DNA from: Glandiceps talaboti
Lineage: Eukaryota > Hemichordata > Enteropneusta > Spengelidae
Assembly: GCF_964340395.1 (NCBI RefSeq)
Contig: NC_135564.1
Location: 11,684,391-11,748,390 of the forward strand
DNA length: 64,000 bases
Direction: 5' to 3'
Every line of letters starts with the position of its first letter. The first letter of the stretch is position 1. The notes under the pieces were generated by a model. It was not told where the DNA came from, did no database searches, and saw only the letters and a list, made by a program, of their open reading frames with translations. Made by a program: the position numbers and the translations under genes. Below are positions 26,128 through 36,177 of the stretch, in pieces.

Positions 26128-26159
26128 AAGAAAATACTGTGTGTAGAAAAGGTGGATTT

Positions 26160-26332
26160 ACATTCCACACTGAGCATGCTCAGATGCAAAGGATTATGGG
26201 ATGATTTGTAGTTGCTGTAATACCTAATATGGAATGATCAGAAACTGGTCTTCCTGTAAGGGCTGGGTAACCACATTATGCTTACAAGCAATAGGACAGG
26301 TTGGGTATGATACTACATTTCCCACAATGCAC
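26160..26332. repeat. dispersed repeat, copy 2, with an ACTACATTTCCCACAATGC end
   Basis: CACACTGAGCATGCTCAG, GCAAAGGATTATGGGAT, ATTTGTAGTT and ATACCTAAT match the copy near 3366-3490. The right end, 26312-26330, reads ACTACATTTCCCACAATGC, an imperfect inverted partner of the GCAAAGGATTATGGGAT...GTAGT block. That end closely resembles the ZNF143/THAP11 consensus ACTACAATTCCCAGAATGC. The resemblance may be fortuitous. Confidence 0.5.
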
Positions 26333-26419
26333 CTCAAAATAGGTAAGAAATATTATCAGAAATGTGTGGACTGAATCCCTCACAATTACCATTTATAACT
26401 TTACTTGTTTCTCTCGCAG

Positions 26420-26678
26420 GGTTATCAGCCATCAATATTTTATCCCAAGCGTCCGGAAAAAAGCTTGTATAAGAACTTATCTCATCAATGTGCCACAATG
26501 GATATACCATTTCTGTCATATCTGCCCAATGCTCAGCTTATTAATGAGTCATATAATTTTGTTGTGGATGCCTTATTTGGGTTCAGTTTTAAGGGTGATG
26601 TCAGACCTCCATTTGGTGACGTCCTTAAAACCCTAAAAGAAATCTCAGTACCACTATGCAGCATAGATATCCCATCAG
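26420..26678 (+). CDS. NAXE: NAXE coding exon 3 (core of YjeF_N domain)
   Basis: Encodes residues 123-208 and the first base of codon 209, between CTCTCGCAG and GTATGT. It reads GYQPSIFYPKRPEK and later NFVVDALFGFSFKGDVRPPF, then SIDIPSG across the junction. The Asp in the VDALFGFS motif (residue 172) is the conserved acidic residue of the epimerase active site and metal/substrate pocket. The SIDIPSG strand-loop (203-209) is also family-diagnostic. The reading frame is phase 0 from exon 2 and phase 1 into exon 4. Confidence 0.97.
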
Positions 26679-27420
26679 GTATGTATGTAAATGAGATTAT
26701 TTGAATACTGTATGTAATTGAGATGCAAATTTGCTGAATAATGTGTAAATTGGATGCAAATTATAAAAATAATATATGTAAATGAGATGCAAGTTAACCC
26801 AAATATTTGAATACTTCAAGCAATCTTATTAAAATCTGATAAGGGAATACGGTTCAATTCCCATATTTACATCTATTACCTTAAAATATTTAGATAGTAT
26901 TTCCCAATATTTTTCTTCATTCAGCAAAGGAAAATATGAGTGACCTAAGGGGTCCTTGTCACTACATGTCGCTAGACGAGTATTGACAAGGACCCCTTAG
27001 GTCACAAGCTGCTGAATGAAGAAAAATATTGGGGAATAATATAATTATACTCTCAGCAATAATGTAAAAAATAATGGGAAAGTAATGGCAATTTTGAACG
27101 TTTTGACTCATATTTCGAACACATCAGAACCAATGACTTAGACACACGTTGTCGTGATATCAAATGATCAGAGTGTATATTCCATATTTTGGCTTGTGCC
27201 TGGGGTATGTCTTTTATTTTCGATTTTATTGTTCTGGGAGTGATCACCTTGTTTTTCATTTTGTCGTTTTTTGAATGAGCGTCTTTCCCTACACCTAACA
27301 CTGTATCCATATCATTATAGTAGTTAGGAATAAAATACAAATGTCTTGCAAAATTTGATGAAATTTCTGCTTATTTAAAAGACGCAAAGTATATACTAAA
27401 AGTGAATTATTTATTTACAG
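26679..27420 (+). other. NAXE intron 3
   Basis: A 742-base intron. Its left part has diverged repeats of ATGTAAATGAGATGCAA (26685-26800). The middle holds the inverted-repeat element at 26897-27041. Nothing is seen in the rest. Confidence 0.85.
26897..27041. mobile_element. 145-bp near-perfect hairpin element
   Basis: CCCAATATTTTTCTTCATTC and GTGACCTAAGGGGTCCTTGT on the left are mirrored by ACAAGGACCCCTTAGGTCAC and GAATGAAGAAAAATATTGGG on the right. The loop is about 30 bases. The left arm carries a few extra bases (AAGGAAAATAT) that are absent from the right arm. Both arms are young-looking. The form is a small MITE or a solo hairpin. Confidence 0.8.
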
Positions 27421-27623
27421 GATGGGATGTGGAGAAAGGTAACCCTGATGGTCTCAACCCAGAACTGCTTGTATCCCTCACAGCTCCAAAGAAGTGTGCA
27501 CAACATTTCAAAGGAAAGTATCACTATCTTGGTGGACGATTTGTCCCTCCAGATCTTGCCAAGAAGTATGAACTCAATTTGCCAGACTTCCCAGGAACTG
27601 AGGCTTGTATGGAGCTGAAGTGA
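27421..27623 (+). CDS. NAXE: NAXE coding exon 4 (C-terminus and stop)
   Basis: Encodes the end of codon 209 to residue 275 and a TGA stop, after TTATTTACAG. It reads [40 protein letters not shown] and [20 protein letters not shown], as expected for the NAXE C-terminus. The [11 protein letters not shown] block is strongly conserved. Total length of 275 is close to vertebrate NAXE (about 288); the difference lies in the N-terminal region. Confidence 0.97.
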
Positions 27624-28428
27624 CTATGTACAAATGCCAGGATGTAGTACTTCTTTGTACTGAAATGGCTGTATATTATTCGCTGATGTGTGCCGATTGT
27701 AGCTACATTATTTGTATACACAGAGAAAGACTTAGTTTTGAAGATACACATTCACTCGTAATTTTTATGGTAACTCATCACTTGTGGAATATTTTGTTTT
27801 GAAAATGTAGAATGACATTGTCAAGAGTTTTAACAAACTAAAACAGACACAAACCAAAATGATTTTATGTGGCATGTAATGGATTACATAAATGAGGCTA
27901 GTGGTGACCCAGACCAGGGCTCGAAATTAACAGTAGCCAGTGTGTCCACAGACTATCAATTCTTGTCATTGTCATGGGGCTACCATAATTTGCAGCTGAT
28001 AGCCTACTCAGGCTACCACTGATTATGCAATGATTTAAAAGATGAAAGATTTATGGACTTGAAAATATTTTGATATTAACACATATTTCCAAAAGAGGAA
28101 CTCTGTTTTCAGGAATTTAGGACTATTGGTCACCATCCTTGGACTACCAATTTCTGAAATTGGTAGCCCAGTCAGACTACCAAAGAAAACAATCAATTTT
28201 GAGCCCAGCCAGAGAAAAATACACTGCTGCATTTGCATACTCATGGTGAGCACAAATGAGGAAAGTTCCAAGCAAAGACATTCAATCATTTATGTCATTA
28301 TAGTGTTGATAACTTATCAAAGCTTAAATATCACAGGACCAGATTCCATGACTTTGTTTACTGATAGAATGCTACATGTTAAAGCAATCAAGCATGACTG
28401 TTAGTGTTACATTATAACTTCAAATAAA
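27624..28428 (+). other. probable NAXE 3' UTR with a MITE inside or just after it
   Basis: The first AATAAA after the stop is at 28423-28428, giving a possible 3' UTR of about 0.8 kb. A transposon-like element (27916-28207) lies in this stretch. I cannot exclude a shorter transcript using a variant signal. Confidence 0.4.
27916..28207. mobile_element. MITE-like element with AGGGCTCGAAATTAA / AATTTTGAGCCC ends
   Basis: The left end AGGGCTCGAAATTAACAGTA is matched in inverted form by CAATCAATTTTGAGCCC at the right. GTAGCC and GGCTACC blocks recur inside, and TTTCTGAAATTGGTAGCC marks an internal palindrome. Ends of the GGGCTCGAAATTAA type are, from memory, common on small non-autonomous elements of marine invertebrates. 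Confidence 0.55.
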
Positions 28429-28700
28429 CAAACTGATAAAAATGTCACCTAAAACTACATCAGAGGCACTCACTGTTGTTTTTGTATCAGTATATTGTTA
28501 TTTTTACCTAATGTCATCTTCTATTGCATGAAATCTTTCCTTTAGTAACTCACAGTCATTCAAGCAAATGCACCAGTGTCTTTTAATTGGTTGTAATCAC
28601 CCTATAGTCAAGATAGTGTAAACACTCAGTGACTGGAAGTCAAGAAAAATAAAATGTACACTGAAAGTCTACAAATATAAAATACTGGGTCTTCCAGTAT

Positions 28701-28907
28701 CATTCATTCATACATACATACATACATACATACATGCATACATACATACATACATACATACATACATACATACATACATACATACATCCATCCATCCATC
28801 CATCCATCCATCCATACATACATACATACATACATACATACATGCATACATGCATGCATGCATGCATGCATGCATACATACATACATACATACATTCATT
28901 CATTCAT
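28701..28907. repeat. compound tetranucleotide microsatellite (CATA/CATC/CATG/CATT)
   Basis: The tract passes through CATT, CATA, CATC, CATA, CATG, CATA and CATT sub-blocks. The four-base register is kept almost throughout. All Met/Tyr/Val/Cys or His/Thr/Tyr/Ile open frames here are products of the repeat. Confidence 0.97.
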
Positions 28908-31419
28908 GTTTGGTAAACCCAAAATGTTTGCAGGTCTGACTCTGAGTACATGTTAGCTATCAATGATGTCACCATACTGTTAGTGTAATTATCAAAATCC
29001 ATTGAAGGTTTATCAATGTCAAAATGTCAGAATAATGATTTTAGTTCGTGTCTGTTTTACCTTGTCCAAACTAATTTCTCCTTTATACTGGTAGAATTAG
29101 CAATTTTACTTTCTTAGGACAACTAAGTTGCATTTTTATGCCATAATTTTTTTGGGGGTTAATCACCATACCATATGGGTTATTGAAGTACTGAGAAAAA
29201 TAATATTTTACTTTAATTTATTTTTGAGACATGTATGATATAGTTAATATTTTGAAGTGGCAATTTGGTGAAAAGTTTTGACTTATCTTAAAGATACCAG
29301 TTATATACTCAACCTGTTTTATTTTTAATCATGGATATCAAACAGAGTGTATGTAAATTGTTGATGAATTTATTATGGTCTCAACTTTACGGTATTTCTG
29401 TACTTGCTTAGATTATATGGTTTGTGTCGATGTCACGATTTCAGGTTAATACATTATCAGGAAAGATATTGAGGCACTCAATCCAAGTCACCCCATCCCC
29501 ACCCATACCCCACACCCCGTATTCGCTATCAGTACATTGGTTTATGTTAAATGAATGTTAAATATTACTGATTACCTACTGCATTGATATTACATGTATT
29601 ATGATTACATCAGAAAGACAAAAGATTGCACAGCTTAACCACAAGGGGCGCTGTTTGACAACAGCTTCATAGTTACAGGTTTGCACTTCAAATTCATGAT
29701 TTGGGTTTTGGGGAACTTTTATTCACACCTTTTGTAAACTTCCTAGTAAAACTGTGGGATAGGAAGTTGTAAGATGAAAATTTAACCTTCAGTTTCATGA
29801 GTCTTCAGTAACCTATCAATCTGTAGGTTAGGAACAACATATAGCTAATGGGTAGCTAACTTAGTAGTAGTGTCATCATGCTTTCTAAGTACTACAAGTC
29901 GCACAATAGTATTGAAAAAAATTGACATTCTACTGTGGTATTAAATTTAAGCTATCGATGTCCATAGATATTCACACCTGTTCACTAATGCCTTATGAGT
30001 TAGTCTAGAGTCAAGTCATGTCTGTTATTTTGCTATAGCTATCCCTTTCCCCACTACTCTTGGCATGAGGCTAAAATATATGCATATTATCATTGAATAT
30101 ATTGACATCATACTGCACCACTCACCGTGACATTATTTATGTCATCTCACAGTGAGTAAATTAAAAACCCAATAAGAATTTATGCCGGCTCTGACTGATA
30201 CTCCTTTAAAGTTAAAAACCATTGGCCTTATGCTAGGCATAGTGGGAAGGGGCAGTTGCCACCAACTCCCCACATGACTTGTCTCTAGGCTATATATGAG
30301 TAGAATTTCCTTGAAATTTGTTTAAAATGCTGTGCTTTGTGTTTGTATCATTAATTTTGTAACCAGGATATTACATGCTGTTGTCCTACAATATTTATAG
30401 GGCATTGCAACAAACCTATCAAATCATCGCAAGGCCCCAGGTCTCATTACTTCCAAGATAAATTAAATAGTAGCTTTTTTAAACCCCATTCCCTCTCCAC
30501 CTCCCCTTTCACCCCCTCCTTAAAAACAGGAATACACAACAATCTTGGGACACTTTTGATGTGAGTCACATGGTGATCAAGAGGAATTTTGAACAACTTA
30601 AGGTGCCTCAAGCCTCCCCTGGTGACACCTAATCAGTACCATGAATTACCCTACCACTAGATGGCGCCATTTATCATCAAGTCTATATTGAAATGTGTGA
30701 AATAAATATCTTTTTACCTTACATAATTCCAGAAAGTAAGTGATTTCACTAAATTTATAATGGTCTTAGAGTGACTTAGACTAGTGAATTTGATCTTGAA
30801 CTTCAAGATGTTCTTCCAAAGACAGTGTTAGTGTACATATAACATCTATTCATGACAAATCTCCATTAAGTGTGCGATAACTTCACTTATTCTTCAAGTA
30901 GTATAACTAATATTTCAGGATACTAGTCTACATCAATGATAGAAGCTTTCACTTGTAAACTCAAACCTGTACTAGCTGCAACTTGGGCCTTTTTTCTATC
31001 AAGCACACAAAGATATGGTAACTAAAAGTTGTTCAATTACACATAAAAATATATTGTGCCTGTTATTGATTAGAGTTCAATTTATCCATATGATAGGTAG
31101 TGTAATGACATGTTTACGTTTAAATCTTGAGCAAAAGCTTGGCTTTGAATCTAGCATGCATCAAGTTCGCTTGATTTTCCTCTGTACCTATACATGTATA
31201 TGCTAGTGCTAACTGAATACTCAATACTGAGGCACAAGCTCGGTCATGCAATTTCAGATATCACGCATTGTTTTACAGTATGTCTTGTGAATCATCACAC
31301 TTTATGTCCGTATTCATCATTATGGTTGATGGAGGCACTGATTTTAGGGTCCATAGGAGGCACTGATTTTAGGGTCCATACTATTAATTCATTGTTTTCT
31401 CACCATGTTATGTGTACAG

Positions 31420-31478
31420 CCACACACAAGTTTATCTATCGATGATGCAATACACCTCATGGTGTACAATATTGAGAA
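31420..31478 (+). other. candidate coding exon, 59 nt (unassigned gene)
   Basis: A pyrimidine tract and TGTGTACAG precede the segment and GTAAGT follows it. The one open frame reads PHTSLSIDDAIHLMVYNIE. I do not recognise the peptide. Its exit phase does not fit the next candidate at 33192 directly, so a further exon would be needed. Confidence 0.2.
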
Positions 31479-31647
31479 GTAAGTCATTGTTTCTAAGAAC
31501 ATGGTCCAGTTGCAGCCGATGCAGCTTTTAAACTCCTGTGTCATTTATCATGGATTGTAGCTATCGCTTCATTTCTGGAGCATTTCTCTTGAAGATTGTC
31601 CATCACAATGATGTCTCACATTATACTTGATAAAGTAGGACTTTGTG

Positions 31648-31982
31648 CAATCTGATTAAAATCTGATTTGCATCAATTCTTTGTTTACCGCTGTTTCCTA
31701 CGTTCTTTTTTGTTCCATGAGTGTGAGCACCTTGTTGCTACATCTGACACAATACCATAGGAGTTAATTTTCAAATCCCACACACTGAGTGGATTTAATC
31801 AACGAATGAGAATGTGTAATACATACTAAAACATACAGGTACAGTACCTCAGATCACTCTGTACAAGATTTGAATGGGATCTCTTATGGTATTGTGTCAT
31901 ATACAAACGACAATAAACTTAGGAAACAGAGGCAAATAAAGAAATCATGCTAAGTTCACTACATCTGATTTTAATCAGATTG
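31648..31982. mobile_element. fold-back MITE of the CAATCTGATT family, copy B
   Basis: Left end CAATCTGATTAAAATCTGAT and right end ATCTGATTTTAATCAGATTG are inverted partners. Inside, ACATCTGACACAATACCATA and TATGGTATTGTGTCATAT are again inverted, as in copy A. Length is 335 bases. Flanks show no clear target-site duplication. Confidence 0.85.
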
Positions 31983-32641
31983 GAATTCGTGAATAAATAG
32001 TACAAAGGTTGAAATATTATCTGCTGCTTTACAACTAATATGTGGAACATTTTTCATATGTTTTGTTTACTGTGAATATGATTTGGCCCTCAAGTGGCCA
32101 ATTTGAAGTGCTACTTTTGTCTTTTGTTTGCAAGTTTTTGATGATTTATTTATAACCCATATATGCAGTATTAGTAATTTTTTACCCCGGTTTTGGGAAT
32201 TTCTGTATTAACCCAAGTAGGCTAATTGACTTTGGAACTAAATTCATCATACATGATGTATTAACAGTATAGTATGACATTAATTTTAACGAACATTTTT
32301 AGGATAAAAATTTGTTTCCATGGTTATTGGAGATTTGTGAATATTCATAACTTTGCCTTGTTGGCTTTTTCCCTGATTATAAATTCAAGAAATAATTACT
32401 CTAAGAATTCAGTATTTACAATTGTTATCAGTGTTGAACACAGCTAGAGATGTCATTTAATCCAGAAGAACTTTCAAAAATGAAATTTCCACACAAAAAT
32501 GAAAGTTTTGTACTAAGACACTAAGCAAGTGTTTTTAGCCCCAAATGTTGACATAAACTGTACTGAACAAGTGTGCAGGAAAATGATTTTGACAAAGTTG
32601 CCTGCTTGATTTTTCATGACAAGGGGGATTGCATAAATTAC

Positions 32642-32799
32642 CAAGTTTGTACAAATCTTCCATTCGGTGGATGAAAATTTGATATTTCCAGATAATATCC
32701 TCTGCCAGAATTGTGTTTATAGCTTCTGGTGCTAACAGTTCCATGCTACTGACTGTCTCTAGCGGTGTTCTCCACTCTAAGTCAAAATATTGTGATTTT
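32642..32799 (-). other. candidate coding exon on the minus strand, 158 nt
   Basis: On the minus strand, ATAATTTCAG precedes and GTAATT follows a fully open 158-base segment, part of a 118-codon open frame. The peptide contains DLEWRTPLETVSSMELLAPE and later DIIWKYQIFIHRMEDLYKL, a non-repetitive, protein-like composition. I do not recognise it. No partner exon on this strand was found. It could be an exon of an unrecognised gene, a decayed exon or chance. Confidence 0.25.
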
Positions 32800-33191
32800 C
32801 TGAAATTATAATGGTGTGAAATATCTTTACTATTTGTAAGAATAGAATATAATATGTTGTTTTGATTTTTGTTTTTCAATTTGCAGGGCAATTTTTTTTT
32901 ATCAATTTAGTATTAAAACTTATAACATAAGATAGCTGCCAGTACTAAGTATTTTATATTAGTTGCTTCAAATTAGAAACTTTAGTTTAGCAAAATTCAA
33001 GAAATTTATAGCAATTTCACATTTTTGTTTAGTTATATAGAATGATAACATATAGGTTTAAAGATAGGTTATCATGCAATTGTAAATCTGTAACTGCCTC
33101 ACAATTTTTATTTTTCACTCAGATGTTCAGAAGTGAAATTAATTTTGTAGTTTTGTGTTGTATTCATGGGAATAACACTTTGTTTTTACAG

Positions 33192-33223
33192 GCCCGTGTT
33201 TTGCACAAGATATACAGAAAAGG
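33192..33223 (+). other. candidate coding exon a, 32 nt
   Basis: Preceded by CTTTGTTTTTACAG and followed by GTAATC. In the frame entered at phase 1 it reads PCFAQDIQKR and leaves in phase 0, which matches candidate exon b at 34276. Very short, so weak alone. Confidence 0.2.
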
Positions 33224-34275
33224 GTAATCTCAAATTATCATATACATGGCGGGATTGGCCGGCACAAACCATGTATCTAGGCTAATCCCCTGAACGCGGA
33301 CAAATTACGCATTACCAAATTAATGGCTTATGACCAGAGACTAAATAAACTACCGATCAAGTGGAACAAAAGTGTACCCCTCGCAAACCTGTGGGATTGA
33401 AACCTGGGCAAACTGATATTTTTCAGAGCAATCACCGATTGACAGTCAGTTCACACCTCAAGTAAGGTATCTTTTCATATGGAAATGATTTCGAACCTAC
33501 AGCATTTGTGCCGGGGAATCTTGGCATGTAAGTTTGAAAAAATAAAATTTGTAGTAAGGGTTAATATCAAATGTAACTAAAATGCTCAGAAAGTGAAATT
33601 TGTAAGATTGGGTTTATCTCAAAATGTAACATTTGAAAGTGAAATGTGTATTTAATGTCACCTCAAGTTGTCACGTAGGTGACATAGTAGCTGAAAGTGG
33701 AATTTGTCAGTTTCTTCTGGAATAATCGCCCATCTCTTTGATTTTTTCTTCAAGAAAACATAAGTTGAAATGATAACAGCTAGGACATTCACCCTAAGAT
33801 GATCACTTACTCATTACTCTTCCAAAAGCACATGTATTACATGTCACAAAAAAGTAAGCAAAAGTTACTGAAAATTGACGACAACTTAAATAACATAGAA
33901 TGTGCCTCAGTTGATATCAAATTTAAAAAAAAATTTAAAACGTAATATTTTCATTTCCGAGACAGCCACTAATAAAAAGGTAATCGCATAATTACTGTGT
34001 CACAGTGAACGCACCTTTACAAGGAATGTTTTCTTGTATGAAAATGTACAGTTTCACTTTGTGAGTGTTTGTGATAGTTTATGACAGCTCCTGATTTTCC
34101 ATTATTATCACACAATATAATCGAACAAATAGTTAAACATTGTAGTGGTAAAATAAGTGAAAATAAAACATTTTGTGCAGCTCTTGCCAATTACGAGATT
34201 GCATTTTACTTTTTATTTAAATTATGTACATAGTCTTTACAATCTAATTTCTTTTTCTTTTCTTTTTCAATTCAG

Positions 34276-34319
34276 AGTGATTCTGATTTTGTTAGCAAGT
34301 TCCAACTCTCACAGTCCAG
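34276..34319 (+). other. candidate coding exon b, 44 nt
   Basis: Preceded by an unusually strong pyrimidine tract (TTTCTTTTTCTTTTC, then AATTCAG) and followed by GTTTGA. It reads SDSDFVSKFQLSQS in phase 0 and leaves with two bases. Those two bases pair with the single leading base of candidate exon c at 34558. Confidence 0.25.
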
Positions 34320-34557
34320 GTTTGAATTCACTTTGATTTCTTTTATCACAAAAAAAACACAGAAGAGTTTTGACTAGCTTTATAGTATGGCGTATCATAA
34401 ATCATTTGGTATCCATTTGTGGAAATAATAAAAGTTGACTGAAGAACTTTACAAAATGTGTTTTGTGTTTTGTGTTATGATGTGGTACACAAAAGCTTGA
34501 AATAATCAATTAGTTTCGTAAGTAAGTTCTTTGAATTTATCTTCTACATTCCCACAG

Positions 34558-34819
34558 CAAGTTATTTGAAGTAAAAAAGTTCCTTTCACCAGAAGTTGTG
34601 TCTGTCAATGCTAATGCGCATCCTTATGCAATTTTGTATATTTTAGCCATGTCAATGTCAAGAACATTATTATGTTTCTCTGAAATTGGATACTCAGCAT
34701 CCTGTTTTGTCCATTTAGCCATGTGCGGACACACTTTCAATGCCAGTGGCTTGACTGGACATTTTGAACTTGAAGCCAGATCCAGAGAAAATTTCTTAAT
34801 AACACGGAGAAAGTTGTAA
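34558..34819 (+). other. candidate terminal coding exon c, 262 nt
   Basis: Follows TCTTCTACATTCCCACAG. The only frame that stays open is the one required by candidate exon b, and it runs 86 codons to TAA. It begins KLFEVKKFLSPEVVSV and ends FELEARSRENFLITRRKL. The middle is hydrophobic and Cys-containing (AILYILAMSMSRTLLCF). I do not recognise the protein and cannot find a first exon. Confidence 0.25.
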
Positions 34820-35487
34820 AGTTATTTTTGTTATCTTTCGCTGGTGTAGTTTTGTTTGCTTTCGCGAAGTTTCAGGAGGTAAGTATAAAGTTTGAAGATA
34901 CAAAAAAAAGTTCGTTGACAGTAAAAGATATATACATAAAACTGCATCAACGAATCAAGCATATTTCTGTTTTACCTCCGTATCATTGTTATTTTCATTT
35001 TTTAGAAGAATTTTAGTCTATGTTTCAGTTTGACACTCAAATGGCGATTGTCACAACACTTTTGAGTTACATGCACTACACACCCTAAAGTTGCAGACGA
35101 CAGACTCAAAAAATTGTCAACTCACCTCAGTCTTATATTCGTTTCGAAATTATTCTTTCCACCGTGTACACTGAGTTTGAAACTATTCCAGTTTGTGCCC
35201 GATGTCTTCCTATATGTAGATATATGTTATGCGCATTCAAAAATTTGAAATTAATTACTTTTTTGACGATGAACACAGCCTGTCACTCCATGTCACCAGC
35301 CGACCACTTCAGAATAAATGCCCGGATGTTAAACAGCGCCGCCAATGGCTATATTCCGCATTTCTCGTCACGTTTGCTTATACTTGTACGCAACTGTTGT
35401 AAGTTTTAGGAGGAGGAATAGCTTGGAATGCCCAAACATAAACAGATGTTGCGTTCTTGACGTTATATTTAAATTTTGAATATCAAT

Positions 35488-35532
<45 letters not shown>

Positions 35533-35554
35533 GATCGTTATCATTACATCATAA

Positions 35555-35584
<30 letters not shown>
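35488..35584. repeat. (ATC)n and (GTC)n trinucleotide microsatellites
   Basis: An ATC run at 35488-35532 is followed after about 25 bases by a GTC run at 35556-35584. Poly-His, poly-Ile and poly-Val frames across them are repeat artefacts. Confidence 0.95.
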
Positions 35585-35585
<1 letters not shown>

Positions 35586-36118
35586 TGTCATTTCGATCAA
35601 CCCCATTCTCCCTCTCTTCTACTCTTCTCCTTCTTCAATGTTCGTTGCGAACAATAAACACTTCCATGTCCATTTTTCCATTACCTGTCTGTATATAGCC
35701 TATTGTTTCCTTTATATAAATTTTCAAACCACCATTATATATATATTGTATTTCCAAACACGTATACCGCATATAGATTTAGTTGTAGACATCGATATTA
35801 ATATATTCCTACACTCGTATATTTTCACACACACAAACACATACACACGTTTTTGCTTTAATGATATAGTATTCTTACACTCGTATATTTTCACATACAC
35901 GTTTTCGCCTTAATGATAGTTCTTTCTATACTTTACATGTAAGACTTACCTTTCTGTAGACATCAATATTCCTACACTCGTATATATATGTAGTTATAGT
36001 AACAGCTGAGCCTGATAAAGGTGTGCAAGTCAACGTTGCTCATCGCTTCACATCTTGGGATTGGAAGTAAGGCCGACTTTTGAACTGTTTCATCTCTTCT
36101 AGTCACTATTTTGGTATA

Positions 36119-36119
36119 A

Positions 36120-36174
<55 letters not shown>
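36119..36174. repeat. (TA)n microsatellite
   Basis: A TA run with one phase slip near 36139 (TATTATATA). Confidence 0.95.

Positions 36175-36177
<3 letters not shown>

Larger units (their letters stand above)
25606..26419 (+). other. NAXE intron 2 with two repeat elements
   Basis: An 814-base intron (GTGAGT to CTCTCGCAG). It is almost filled by an inverted-repeat element (25760-26127) and a second dispersed repeat (26160-26332). No coding sequence is seen in it. Confidence 0.85.
28908..35456. other. intergenic region with weak candidate exons
   Basis: AT-rich sequence with no recognisable gene. It contains a 24-base tandem duplication (GGAGGCACTGATTTTAGGGT plus CCATA, twice, 31333-31381) and a fold-back MITE (31648-31982). 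It also holds the short candidate exons described separately at 31420, 32642, 33192, 34276 and 34558. A strong donor-like CAGGAG-GTAAGTAT at 34873-34886 has no matched exon that I can define. Confidence 0.5.

Noticed and set aside
26845-26870. tRNA B-box-like GGTTCAATTCC as a tRNA or SINE
   Set aside because: No A box or cloverleaf upstream at the right distance.
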